Positions 28,379 through 37,837 of a DNA stretch of 37,837 nucleotides are shown here, in pieces. A program made the translations under genes and the position numbers. The DNA is from an uncultured Pelagibacteraceae bacterium (GTDB lineage: Bacteria; Pseudomonadota; Alphaproteobacteria; Pelagibacterales; Pelagibacteraceae). Under the pieces are notes generated by a model. That model saw only the letters and a list, made by a program, of their open reading frames with translations, ran no database searches and was not told where the DNA came from. Positions within the stretch are counted from its first letter, which is position 1, and each line of letters starts with the position of its first letter. The DNA is taken from assembly GCA_902633515.1 (NCBI GenBank), contig CACPGB010000004.1, positions 1 through 37,837 of the forward strand. Reading direction: 5' to 3'.

Positions 28379-29318
28379 TTATTTTTTTTTTTAATTTAAT
28401 AATTTTTTTTGTGTTAACAGATTTATGAGTGATCAAAGTTTCTGAAATATAACTATCTTGCTCAATTTTTATTCCAGAAACAATATCTCCATTTGTAATG
28501 CCAGTAGCACAAAATATTGAATCTCCGGTAATGATTTCGTCTAATGAATACTTCTTGTTCAAATCAGTGATTCCCATTTTTTTTGCTCTATTTATATCAC
28601 TCTCGTTATCAAAAATAAATCTACCTTGGAAAAAACAATTATAAGCATCTAATGCCGATGCAGCTAGCACTCCTTCAGGTCCTCCGCCAATACCCAAAAA
28701 AATGTCAATATTATAACTTTCCTTGGAAACCAATAAAGCTCCTGAAATATCTCCATCAGTTATAAGTTTTAAATTTACATCTAAACTTTTAAGCTCATCA
28801 ATAATTTTTTTATGTCTTGGTCGATCTAAAATACACGCAAATAATTCATTAGGTTCCTTATTTTTATAATCTGCAAGATTAAAAATATTTTTTTTAATTG
28901 AATAGTCTAAATCAATTATTCCTTCAGATGGTACATTTGCTGAAATTTTATTCATGTAAGTCTCTGGCGCGCTGAATAGATTTGATTTTTCTGCAACTGC
29001 AATAACAGATAAAGCACCAGGTAAATTATTTGCAGCAAAATTTGTTCCCTCTAAAGGATCTACAGCAATATCTAGTTCAGGACCAGACATAGTTCCTAAA
29101 GTTTCTCCAATATATAACATGGGAGCTTTATCCAATTCTCCTTCTCCTATAACAACTTTACCTTTCATCTCTATTTGATTTAATTTATTTCTCATCGCAT
29201 CTACAGCAGATTTATCAGCTGCTATTTTATCTTTTTTACCAACAAAATAATAAGATGATAATGCTGCTCTGGTAGATACATTAAGAAACAAATCTTCAAA
29301 TTTTTTGTCTAATGACAT
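28371..29318 (-). CDS. glpX: Fructose-1,6-bisphosphatase class II
   Basis: VIGEGELDKAPMLYIGE, DIAVDPLEGTNFAANNLPGALSVIAVAE, GGGPEGVLAASALD. Confidence 0.95.
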   Translation of the reverse strand: MSLDKKFEDLFLNVSTRAALSSYYFVGKKDKIAADKSAVDAMRNKLNQIEMKGKVVIGEGELDKAPMLYIGETLGTMSGPELDIAVDPLEGTNFAANNLPGALSVIAVAEKSNLFSAPETYMNKISANVPSEGIIDLDYSIKKNIFNLADYKNKEPNELFACILDRPRHKKIIDELKSLDVNLKLITDGDISGALLVSKESYNIDIFLGIGGGPEGVLAASALDAYNCFFQGRFIFDNESDINRAKKMGITDLNKKYSLDEIITGDSIFCATGITNGDIVSGIKIEQDSYISETLITHKSVNTKKIIKLKKKINE

Positions 29319-30310
29319 TATTTTGCAGTTTCAATGGAAATATTTTTCTCTAATTTTGACTCAAATTCTCTTAATCTTTTCCAAACAGAAATTAGTTCAA
29401 CAATAATTGGCCAACTTCTAACTAAATATTGAAGTGAAGTTTCAACACGACCAAAGGCTCTTATAATTTGTTGAACAAAACCAAGGGTTATTGCACCAGT
29501 TACAATTGTTGGTGCTAAAGCAAGATAAGGAACAATAACCATACCTTGTAAATAACTCCATTTAACGGCATTAAAATAAAGATAATGAAAATACATTTTA
29601 TAATGAATTTTTCTCACCCCACCATAAAGATCTGTAATTTTTGCTGGTTGCGCGCTTTCCTTAAAATCCTCTCCTAACACTAACTCTTTTCTGTAAGCAG
29701 CTTCTTCTTTTTGGATATCATATTCGATACCCGGAAGTTTAATTCCTACACTTGCTAAAATTATCGTACCTCCTAATGCAGATATAATTGCGACCCAAAC
29801 TAAAGCATGATCAACTTCACCGATCCAAGGCAAAACAGTAATACTTTTAGATAAACCCCATAAGATTGGAGTAAAAGCAATTAAAGTCATTACGCTTCTT
29901 AATAATTCAGCACCCAAACCTTCCATTATTCTTGCAAATTTAAGTGTATCTTCTTGAACTCTTTGTGATGCCCCCTCTATAGAAGATGCTTCATTCCATT
30001 TATCATGGTAAAAATTAGCCATTGCAGTTCGCCATCTAAATGTCCAATGACTAGTAAAATAATCACTTAAAATAACAACTAAAATATATACTGCTGCAAT
30101 TTTTGCGAATGTAAAAAGATAAGCAATGAACTCTTTTTCAGATACAGAGTTTGGATTTGTAAGTGCTTTTTGTAAAGTATCATAAAATTCTCCAAACCAC
30201 TCATTAATTCTTACATCAAGTTGAACTTGATACCAAGTAGCAATCAAGATCAGTAAAGTTCCACCTATACTCCATAAATGCCATTTTTTATCTGTAAAAA
30301 ATTTAAACAT
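29318..30310 (-). CDS. sbmA: SbmA/BacA-like peptide transporter family protein
   Basis: TSHWTFRWRTAMANFYHDKWNEASSIEGASQRVQEDTLKFARIMEGLGAELLRSVMTLIAFTPIL. Confidence 0.88.
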   Translation of the reverse strand: MFKFFTDKKWHLWSIGGTLLILIATWYQVQLDVRINEWFGEFYDTLQKALTNPNSVSEKEFIAYLFTFAKIAAVYILVVILSDYFTSHWTFRWRTAMANFYHDKWNEASSIEGASQRVQEDTLKFARIMEGLGAELLRSVMTLIAFTPILWGLSKSITVLPWIGEVDHALVWVAIISALGGTIILASVGIKLPGIEYDIQKEEAAYRKELVLGEDFKESAQPAKITDLYGGVRKIHYKMYFHYLYFNAVKWSYLQGMVIVPYLALAPTIVTGAITLGFVQQIIRAFGRVETSLQYLVRSWPIIVELISVWKRLREFESKLEKNISIETAK

Positions 30311-30317
30311 AATTTAT

Positions 30318-30599
30318 TTATTTTAAAAAGTTATCTGCATAAGACTTTTTTACTATTTTTCTTTTTTTTGGCTCAATTAATTCAAATTGAATTTTTTTTT
30401 TCTTTGCATAATTTACAGCAAGTTCTTTTGTGGAAAATTCTAATTTTAGTTCAGTATAAGTATCATTAGAACTTTCCCATCCCATTAAAGGATTTTTGGT
30501 TGGATCATTAGTTTCAAATTCAAGTACCCATTTATCAAGTTTTCCTAAACCTGACTGCATCGCACTTTTGTTAGGTATATATATCTTTGCTTTTCTCAT
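30318..30599 (-). CDS. NADH dehydrogenase accessory subunit NDUFS4-like (ETC complex I)
   Basis: AKIYIPNKSAMQSGLGKLDKWVLEFETNDPTKNPLMGWESSNDTYTELKLEFSTKELAVNYAKKK. Confidence 0.88.
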   Translation of the reverse strand: MRKAKIYIPNKSAMQSGLGKLDKWVLEFETNDPTKNPLMGWESSNDTYTELKLEFSTKELAVNYAKKKKIQFELIEPKKRKIVKKSYADNFLK

Positions 30600-30604
30600 A
30601 TTAA

Positions 30605-30681
<77 letters not shown>

Positions 30682-30802
30682 AGATTGTTGGTTATAGCGT
30701 TTTTACTTATGTTTTCAATAAAAAGAAAAAGAAAAACAACAGGTAAAAATAGCATTAATTGATTTTACTTTATATATTTTAATATAATTTCAGGAAGCGA
30801 CA

Positions 30803-31585
30803 ATGTTTATATTAAATAGATATTATAAATTTTACAAATATAATGGATTAGTTAAGACTATTAATAAGATTTTAACAACACCATATCGTATTGTTAAAAA
30901 GCATATTTACCAAAAAAATAAAAAAATAATCTTTGAGCAAAATACCTCAGAAAAAAGATTTAATCTGATTTATAAAACTAATTTCTGGTCATCAAATGAA
31001 AGTACTTCAGGCTTAGGATCTGAACTAAAAAATACTGCTAATATTGAAAAGGAAATTGTAAATATTATTAAAAAATATGAAATCAAAAGCATTTTAGATG
31101 CACCCTGTGGAGATTTTAATTGGGTTAAAAATGTTTTAAATGAAGATTTGTCTTATATTGGTGGAGATATTGTTCAAGAAATAATTGATAATAATATTAA
31201 AAAATTTAAAGCTGATAACTTAGATTTCATCAAACTTGACATTACCAACGAAAATTTTCCTGATTCAGATTTGATGATCTGCAGGGATTGTTTAATTCAT
31301 TTATCGTTTAAAAGTATCAAATTATTTTTTGAAAACTTTAGAAAAAGTAAGATTAACTACTTATTACTTACAACATATAAATTAAAAGATAGAGGTAAAG
31401 AAATAGATAATTTAGATATTCCTGATGGAGAATATAGAGAAATAGATTTAACCAGACCTCCGTTCTGTTTACCTAAGCCATTATATGAAATACTAGATAA
31501 AGACGAACTGAATAAAAATAGTGGTTTTAATTGTTACTTGAATCTTTATACAAGAAATCAAATTAATGAATTAAAAATTAAATAA
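30803..31585 (+). CDS. Class I SAM-dependent methyltransferase
   Basis: IKSILDAPCGDFNWVKNVL motif I; YIGGDIV; DLMICRDCLIHLSF. Confidence 0.78.
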   Translation: MFILNRYYKFYKYNGLVKTINKILTTPYRIVKKHIYQKNKKIIFEQNTSEKRFNLIYKTNFWSSNESTSGLGSELKNTANIEKEIVNIIKKYEIKSILDAPCGDFNWVKNVLNEDLSYIGGDIVQEIIDNNIKKFKADNLDFIKLDITNENFPDSDLMICRDCLIHLSFKSIKLFFENFRKSKINYLLLTTYKLKDRGKEIDNLDIPDGEYREIDLTRPPFCLPKPLYEILDKDELNKNSGFNCYLNLYTRNQINELKIK

Positions 31586-32348
31586 ATAAATTCTTATATT
31601 TTTTAATAAAATTAACTCTATCTCTTCGCCTTATACCAGCTAAATGAATTACCACAGGATTAAAATAAAAATTTGATATTTCATTATTTTTTGGATCATT
31701 AAAATTTTTATTTGGCATACTATTCCAGATTCCAGATAATAACTGAATTTTATTTAAAGTAGACTTGTTTGGTTTATTATCTGACAACTTTGAAATTTCA
31801 GCTTTGAAACCAATTTCATCCATTACTGCAGCGTTATCTGGCCAATGATGATTTAAATATCTTTTTTTATTCCATACATTTTTAAAAAAATTTAAAGACC
31901 ACTCAGTACCTCTTACCAGAATTACTCCAACATTAGGTCCCCAGGTTAAAAAATCAACATTTTTATATTTTGTTTTATGTTTGGACCTAAAAAATTGATT
32001 GTGAATAAAAATATGTTTTGTTTTATCAATATGATTTAAGATATTTTCGTATCTGCACACAAAGGCATCAGCATCTATCCATAAATAAAATTCATGTGTT
32101 TTAGCCTCAAGATTCTCAATTAACATTTTTATTTTCAGCCAATAAAAATGTCTTTCAAATGAACTTCTTTTATCAATTTCATAATCAAATTTGAAATGAT
32201 TAGCATATTTGATTATGGTTTTTTCTGATTCTTTTCCAACATTTCTATATCTGTGATTGTAACCAGATAAAATTTTTAATTTACTATTTTTAAAATTTTT
32301 TGTTTTGCTTTTAAAAAAGAACATCTCTGCATTTATTAGATTTATCAA
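31578..32348 (-). CDS. GT34 (GMA12/MNN10)-like glycosyltransferase
   Basis: EFYLWIDADAFVCRYENI DxD motif; NVGVILVRGTEWSLNFFKNVW; HHWPDNAAVMDEIG. Confidence 0.65.
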   Translation of the reverse strand: MINLINAEMFFFKSKTKNFKNSKLKILSGYNHRYRNVGKESEKTIIKYANHFKFDYEIDKRSSFERHFYWLKIKMLIENLEAKTHEFYLWIDADAFVCRYENILNHIDKTKHIFIHNQFFRSKHKTKYKNVDFLTWGPNVGVILVRGTEWSLNFFKNVWNKKRYLNHHWPDNAAVMDEIGFKAEISKLSDNKPNKSTLNKIQLLSGIWNSMPNKNFNDPKNNEISNFYFNPVVIHLAGIRRRDRVNFIKKYKNLFI

Positions 32349-32477
32349 TGATTTTAACCATATACATCAATAGTCAAATGTAAATAAAAAACAAATTTGT
32401 TTAAATAATATCAAAACTATAATTAACTTTTTCTAATAAATGATTATAAGTGAATAACAATATTTACTAAAAAAATT

Positions 32478-32951
32478 ATGATTATTGAGTGCATTTGCGG
32501 TCAGAAAAAATTTGAAGTCAATTCTGAATTAATCCCTAATACTGGAAGAACAATTCAATGTGGTTCATGTGATAAAGTATGGTTTTATAAACCAGAGAAT
32601 TTAAATAATGAAAATCAGAAAGATTTAATTATTGAAAATGAAATACCAAATAGTCCCTCAAAAAAAGTCATTAAATCAGATAACAAGGATACACTTGCAA
32701 ATCAAAATATTTCCTATTTAGAAAACATAAAAAATTACGAGATAACAAAATATAAACCAAGAAAAAGTTTATCTTTTACAAAACTACTTTCTTATTTAAT
32801 TGTATTTATGATAACTTCTGTTGCTTTATTAGTTGTCATAGATACTTTTAGCACATATTTATATCAATTGTTCCCCTCTCTTGAGCTTGTTATATTTAGT
32901 CTTTTTGAGATATTGAAAGATATTAAATTATTTATTAAAGACTTAGTTTAG
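32478..32951 (+). CDS. MJ0042-type zinc-ribbon protein with one C-terminal TM segment
   Basis: MIIECICGQKKFEVNSELIPNTGRTIQCGSCDKVWFYKP; hydrophobic LLSYLIVFMITSVALLVVI. Confidence 0.8.
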   Translation: MIIECICGQKKFEVNSELIPNTGRTIQCGSCDKVWFYKPENLNNENQKDLIIENEIPNSPSKKVIKSDNKDTLANQNISYLENIKNYEITKYKPRKSLSFTKLLSYLIVFMITSVALLVVIDTFSTYLYQLFPSLELVIFSLFEILKDIKLFIKDLV

Positions 32952-32953
32952 TC

Positions 32954-34126
32954 ATGATTAATTACTTATCTAAACCTTTTAAATGGTTTTTTAAACTTGA
33001 AGCTGCTAGCGGTCTAGTTTTGCTATTTGCGGCTATAATTGCATTAATAATCAGTAACTCTAATTTATCTGATTTATATTTTTCAACTTTAAATAAATAC
33101 TTATTTATAGGTATTAACAACTTTGGGTTAAAATTATCTGTTTTACATTGGATTAATGATGCCTTAATGGCAATATTTTTTTTCTTTGTCACTTTAGAAA
33201 TAAAAAGAGAATTTTTACAAGGAGAGCTTTCAAATATAAAACAAGCCTTACTTCCAATAATTGCTGCTGTAGGTGGTATGTTAGTTCCTGCATTATTTTA
33301 TGTATTTATAAACTTCGGTGATAGCGAAACTATGAATGGATGGGCTATTCCCTCTGCTACCGACATTGCTTTCTCACTTGGTGTATTATCTCTATTAGGA
33401 AAGAGAGTACCATTATCTCTAAAAGTTTTTTTAACTGCTTTAGCAATCATTGATGACTTAGGAGCGATTGTTATCATTGCTTTATTTTATTCAGGTGATT
33501 TGAACGTCAAATACTTAACGCTTATGCTATTAGCTTTTATTATGCTATTAGTAATAAATAAATTTGATATTAAAAAATTTTTACCTTACTTAGTTGTAGG
33601 TATATTTCTTTGGGACTTTACACATAATTCAGGTATTCATGCTACTATTGCTGGAGTTTTATTGGCCATGACCATACCTCACCGAAAGAAAGAAAAAGAT
33701 TTTTCTTTATTAATCAAAGTTGAACATGCAATAAGTCCTTACGTAGCTTTTGGTATTATGCCTTTATTTGCTTTTGCAAATGCAGGAGTATCTCTAGAGG
33801 GCTTATCTTTCAATTCTTTATTAGACAAAGTGCCACTAGGAATTTTATTAGGATTATTTATAGGTAAACAATTAGGTGTGTTTGTATTTTCATATATATC
33901 AATTAAAACAAAAATTGCTCAAATGCCTAACAATTCAAATTGGTATAACTTTTATGGTGTTGGCGTTCTAACAGGTATTGGTTTTACAATGAGTCTTTTT
34001 GTTGGAAATTTAGCTTTTGTTGAGAATATGCAATATATGGATGGTGTAAAAATAGGAGTACTAACTGGGTCACTTTTATCCACTTTATTTGGTTACTTCT
34101 TAATACTACTTACACCTAATAAATGA
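32954..34126 (+). CDS. nhaA: Na+/H+ antiporter NhaA
   Basis: AASGLVLLFAAIIALIISNS, WAIPSATDIAFSLGVLSLLG, IIDDLGAIVIIALFY. Confidence 0.96.
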   Translation: MINYLSKPFKWFFKLEAASGLVLLFAAIIALIISNSNLSDLYFSTLNKYLFIGINNFGLKLSVLHWINDALMAIFFFFVTLEIKREFLQGELSNIKQALLPIIAAVGGMLVPALFYVFINFGDSETMNGWAIPSATDIAFSLGVLSLLGKRVPLSLKVFLTALAIIDDLGAIVIIALFYSGDLNVKYLTLMLLAFIMLLVINKFDIKKFLPYLVVGIFLWDFTHNSGIHATIAGVLLAMTIPHRKKEKDFSLLIKVEHAISPYVAFGIMPLFAFANAGVSLEGLSFNSLLDKVPLGILLGLFIGKQLGVFVFSYISIKTKIAQMPNNSNWYNFYGVGVLTGIGFTMSLFVGNLAFVENMQYMDGVKIGVLTGSLLSTLFGYFLILLTPNK

Positions 34127-34668
34127 CAAAAAAATTTATATTAGGTTTTACAATAATTATGTTTTTTTTTAAAAACTCAGCTATCGCAAATTATGAAGAA
34201 AACTTTTTTGATCTAAATATTGAGAGTATATCTGGTGAAACAATAAATTTTAGTGATTTCAAAAATAACGCAGTATTAATTGTAAATACGGCAAGTTATT
34301 GTGGATTTACAAATCAATATCAAGAACTTCAAATCCTTTGGGATAAATATAAAAAAAAGGGTTTAGTTGTTATTGCTGTACCGTCAAATTCATTTAATCA
34401 AGAAAAAAATAAGAATTCAGAAGTTAAAGAATTTTGTGAAGTAAATTTTAATATCACCTTTCCAATTTCAGCTATTACCGAAGTAAAAGGAAATAATGCG
34501 CATAAGTTATTTAAATGGGCTAAAACTAATCATGGTAGCTCAGCAGTACCAAAATGGAATTTTCATAAGATTCTAATAAATAAAGAAGGAAAAATTGAGG
34601 ATACCTTTTCTTCCTTTACTAAGCCATTATCAAATAAGATAATTAATAAAATAGAGAATATTTTATAA
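34123..34668 (+). CDS. Glutathione peroxidase family thiol peroxidase with N-terminal signal peptide
   Basis: VLIVNTASYCGFTNQYQELQILWDKY, PSNSFNQE, WNFHKILINKEG; hydrophobic N-terminus MTKKFILGFTIIMFFFKNSAIA. Confidence 0.9.
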   Translation: MTKKFILGFTIIMFFFKNSAIANYEENFFDLNIESISGETINFSDFKNNAVLIVNTASYCGFTNQYQELQILWDKYKKKGLVVIAVPSNSFNQEKNKNSEVKEFCEVNFNITFPISAITEVKGNNAHKLFKWAKTNHGSSAVPKWNFHKILINKEGKIEDTFSSFTKPLSNKIINKIENIL

Positions 34669-35433
34669 ATTTAGAGCAAGCCCATCAAAAGCTGGTATTA
34701 TATTTTTAGGTAAAATTTTCTTTAGAACTTTGTAATCTAATACTGGAGATAAATTGGTTAAAATTGCTTTTCTTGGTTTGAACTCTCTAATCATAGAAAG
34801 GGAGGTCTCTAAATTAAAATGTGATGGATGGTAGTTATACCAAAGGCAATCTATTACTAAAAATTTTAAATTTTTAAAATATCTGAAATCTTTTCTATAA
34901 ATTTTACTTACATCACTAATATAAGCCAATTTCTTATCAATAATAAAGCAATTAGATTTAACTTTTCCGTGTTCAACTTTAATTGATTTAACAGAAATTT
35001 TTTTCTTATTATTAGATGTAAAAAAAGTTTTAGGTAATTTATGCAATTTTAATGTAGCAGGATACTCTCTAGAGAAACTTTTAAATATATATGAAAAATT
35101 ATTTTTCAAATATTTAGAGGTAAATGGATCTGCATAAACATCGATTTGATTTTTGCTACTTATATAAAATGATCTTAAATCATTAATTCCATGTGTTTGA
35201 TCACCATGCATATGTGAAAAAAGCACTTTATTTATCTTTTTAATCTTATGTCTTAATAGTTGTTGACGTAAATCAGGTGATGTATCAATTAAAATATTTT
35301 GACTAGAGGTTTTTAATAGTGCAGAACATCGTGTTCTATAATTTTTCTTAATTTTAGGATCACAATTACCAAAAAAACCATCTGGCCTTGGTACACCCAT
35401 TGAACTACCACAACCAAGTATTATAAACTTCAT
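34663..35433 (-). CDS. MBL-fold metallohydrolase (PhnP-like)
   Basis: ILGCGSSMGVPRPDGFFGNCD, LIDTSPDLRQQLL, VLFSHMHGDQTHGINDLR. Confidence 0.9.
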   Translation of the reverse strand: MKFIILGCGSSMGVPRPDGFFGNCDPKIKKNYRTRCSALLKTSSQNILIDTSPDLRQQLLRHKIKKINKVLFSHMHGDQTHGINDLRSFYISSKNQIDVYADPFTSKYLKNNFSYIFKSFSREYPATLKLHKLPKTFFTSNNKKKISVKSIKVEHGKVKSNCFIIDKKLAYISDVSKIYRKDFRYFKNLKFLVIDCLWYNYHPSHFNLETSLSMIREFKPRKAILTNLSPVLDYKVLKKILPKNIIPAFDGLALNL

Positions 35434-35439
35434 TCGATC

Positions 35440-36201
35440 TTAATTAAAAAAAAGATTATTAAAATTATTAGTGGTGATCTTAATAAGTTGAGATTTTTCA
35501 ATACCCTTTATTTCTGCAAGTTTAGCTGCAGTAAAATCTATAAATGATGGTTCATTTTTTTTTCCTCGATTTGGCACTGGAGCTAAAAAGGGACTATCTG
35601 TTTCAATTAGAATTCTATCTAATGGAAGAAACTTAAATGTACTCTGAAGGTCAACAGAATTCTTAAAGGTAATAATACCACTTGCAGAAAAATAAGAGTT
35701 AAATTTTAAGAGCTTTTCTGCAAATTTTTGGGATCCTGTGAAACAATGCATCAAAATTTTGAGCTTTTCACCTTTGTATTCATTTAATATTTCATAAGTT
35801 TTTTCTTCAGCATTTCTTGAATGAATAATCAATGGTATATTTGCTTTTAATGCAGCTGAAATGTGTATCTTGAAACTTTCTATTTGTTTATCTCTATCTG
35901 AATTATCGTAATAAAAATCAAGACCAGTCTCCCCTACTCCAATAATTTTTTTATTTTCATCTAAATTTTTTTTGAAAAATTCTGAGTTGACGTTATTTTT
36001 ATTTGCCTCATGTGGGTGTATTCCAATGGTGCCAAATATAATTTCATCCTTATTTACAATTTCTTTAACTCTAGAAAAACTTTCAATAGAGGTTGAGATT
36101 GTTAATAATTTTTTAACACCGATTTTTTTTGATCGCTGTATAACATTTTTTAAATCACTAAATAATGGCTCATGATCTAGATGGCAATGTGAATCAATCA
36201 T
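35440..36201 (-). CDS. tatD: TatD family metal-dependent DNase
   Basis: MIDSHCHLDHEPL, GTIGIHPHEA, VGETGLDFYYDNS, IHSRNAEEKT, LIETDSPFLAPVPNRGKKNEPSF. Confidence 0.95.
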   Translation of the reverse strand: MIDSHCHLDHEPLFSDLKNVIQRSKKIGVKKLLTISTSIESFSRVKEIVNKDEIIFGTIGIHPHEANKNNVNSEFFKKNLDENKKIIGVGETGLDFYYDNSDRDKQIESFKIHISAALKANIPLIIHSRNAEEKTYEILNEYKGEKLKILMHCFTGSQKFAEKLLKFNSYFSASGIITFKNSVDLQSTFKFLPLDRILIETDSPFLAPVPNRGKKNEPSFIDFTAAKLAEIKGIEKSQLIKITTNNFNNLFFN

Positions 36202-37735
36202 TTTGTTTTTCTATTTTCTTAAATAGTATATCAATTTTATTAATATCACTTCCTTTTTTTAAAAAATCATTATTTCCGATTGTCTCAAAAAGTACATCTT
36301 TTTCTTTAAGATTAAAAATTTTAAGTGCTCTAAGTGATGATTGCGGAATAATGGGATATAGTAAAAAAGATACTTTTCTAAGAATTTCAAGAGTTGTGTA
36401 AACTATTGTGTTTAATCTGATCTTATCATCTTTTTTTTTCCACGGCTCCTGATCATTAAAATATTTATTGGCTTCAAATAATCGATTAACAATATAATTA
36501 ATATAATAATTGATATTTTGATTGTCTATTTCTGATCTTAACTTATTTAAATTTTGACTATATTCATCTAAAAGTTTTATGTCATCATTTTCAAATTTGA
36601 CTTTTTCTGGCACCTTGCTATCACAATTTTTAATAACAAAAGCAGATACACGTTGACATAAATTACCAAAATTATTTGCTAAATCACTATTAATACAATC
36701 CTCTAATCTTTCTTGGGAAATATTACCATCATTTCCAAATGAAACTTCTTTTATTAAATAATATCTTAAAGGATCCAATCCATATTGTTTTATAATTTCT
36801 AATGGATCCAATATATTTCCTTTCGATTTAGACATTTTTTCCTCATTGGATAATATCCATCCGTGTCCATAAACTTTTTTTGGAGGAGAAATTTTTGCAG
36901 CCAATAGGAATGCAGGCCAATATATTGCATGAAATCTCAATATATCTTTTCCGATCAAGTGAACAGATGCTGGCCAAAATTTTTTATATAACTCATCATC
37001 TTTATTGGGATAATTTAAAGCACTAATATAATTAGTGAGAGCATCTAACCATACATATATTACATGATCATCATCATTTGGGACCTTAATACCCCATGAA
37101 AAACTTTTTCTACTCACTGACAAATCCTTTAATCCACTTTTAACAAAACTTATCACTTCATTTTTCCTAGACGCTGGAGAAATAAAAGCAGGATTTTTTT
37201 GGTAAAATTCTAATAATGGCTTTTCCCACTTAGATAATCTAAAAAAATAAGACTCCTCATCAACCCATTCAACAGGGGATTTAGATGATATAGCAACTTT
37301 TTTACTATCAAGCTCTTCTATTTCATCTTCATTGTAAAACGCCTCATCCGATACAGAATACCAACCAGAATATTTTGATAAATAAATATCATCATTTTTT
37401 TTCAATTCTTCCCATAAATATTGAACAGATTTTTTATGTCGAGACTCGGTTGTTCGTATAAAATCATTATTTGTTAAATTTAAGGTTTTTGATAAATTCT
37501 TGAATGTTTTGCTAATTTCATCACAGAACGCCAAAGGTTCAACTCCTTTTTTTTCAGCAGCTCTTTGAATTTTTAAACCGTGTTCATCAGTCCCAGTCAG
37601 AAAATAAACTTTATATCCATCAATTCTTTTAAATCTAGCAAAAAAATCAGCAATAATACTTGAATAAGCATGTCCCATATGAGGTTTAGCTGAGGGATAA
37701 TAAATAGGTGTTGTAATATAATAATTTTTACTCAT
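36194..37735 (-). CDS. metG: Methionyl-tRNA synthetase
   Basis: YYITTPIYYPSAKPHMGHAYSSI, FLTGTDEHGLKIQRAA, KMSKSKGN. Confidence 0.97.
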   Translation of the reverse strand: MSKNYYITTPIYYPSAKPHMGHAYSSIIADFFARFKRIDGYKVYFLTGTDEHGLKIQRAAEKKGVEPLAFCDEISKTFKNLSKTLNLTNNDFIRTTESRHKKSVQYLWEELKKNDDIYLSKYSGWYSVSDEAFYNEDEIEELDSKKVAISSKSPVEWVDEESYFFRLSKWEKPLLEFYQKNPAFISPASRKNEVISFVKSGLKDLSVSRKSFSWGIKVPNDDDHVIYVWLDALTNYISALNYPNKDDELYKKFWPASVHLIGKDILRFHAIYWPAFLLAAKISPPKKVYGHGWILSNEEKMSKSKGNILDPLEIIKQYGLDPLRYYLIKEVSFGNDGNISQERLEDCINSDLANNFGNLCQRVSAFVIKNCDSKVPEKVKFENDDIKLLDEYSQNLNKLRSEIDNQNINYYINYIVNRLFEANKYFNDQEPWKKKDDKIRLNTIVYTTLEILRKVSFLLYPIIPQSSLRALKIFNLKEKDVLFETIGNNDFLKKGSDINKIDILFKKIEKQND

Positions 37736-37837
37736 TTAAAAGCTTTGAATTTATCTCTAAAAATAAAGATTCATCATCTAAATTGAATTTCTTAAAATCA
37801 TTTATTCTTCTTAAAAAATAATTGTAAACATCTGAAT
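37728..37837 (-). CDS. holB: C-terminal end of an upstream CDS, probably DNA polymerase III delta' subunit (truncated by window)
   Basis: Reverse-strand open frame SDVYNYFLRRINDFKKFNLDDESLFLEINSKLLNE*; identity from position before metG-tatD, not from a motif. Confidence 0.5.
   Translation of the reverse strand, partial: SDVYNYFLRRINDFKKFNLDDESLFLEINSKLLNE

Overview
AT-rich, densely packed bacterial chromosome segment. Gene content, operon order and a tandem SAM-II/SAM-V riboswitch before metY point to a SAR11/Pelagibacter-like alphaproteobacterium (inference; no search was run). Most of it is streamlined housekeeping: lepB-rnc-recO, hemB, rpiB, glyA-nrdR-ribD-ribE-ribB(A)-ribH-nusB-thiL, hppA, bamE, a cyt bc1 chaperone-like gene, rpmF-plsX-ihfA, hom, argC, rpsI-rplM, metY, ctaA, a chorismate mutase, rpmG, merR, glpX, sbmA-like, an NDUFS4-like gene, nhaA, a GPx-like gene, an MBL-fold gene, tatD, metG and the holB 3' end. 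Two accessory-looking patches sit beside tRNA genes. One is tRNA-Glu / GIY-YIG / double-domain glycosyltransferase / tyrosine recombinase (15.0-18.5 kb). The other is tRNA-Pro / methyltransferase / GT34-like glycosyltransferase (30.6-32.3 kb). The most unusual stretch is 18.42-19.70 kb. It holds a perfect 14-bp inverted repeat with a 7-bp spacer touching the recombinase start, an untracked 58-aa two-TM ORF, a GC-rich structured RNA ending in a strong intrinsic terminator directly before an ogt-like gene, and a further hairpin in a 456-bp intergenic region. All calls come from reading the sequence; homology searches, covariance models and transcript data are needed to confirm them.
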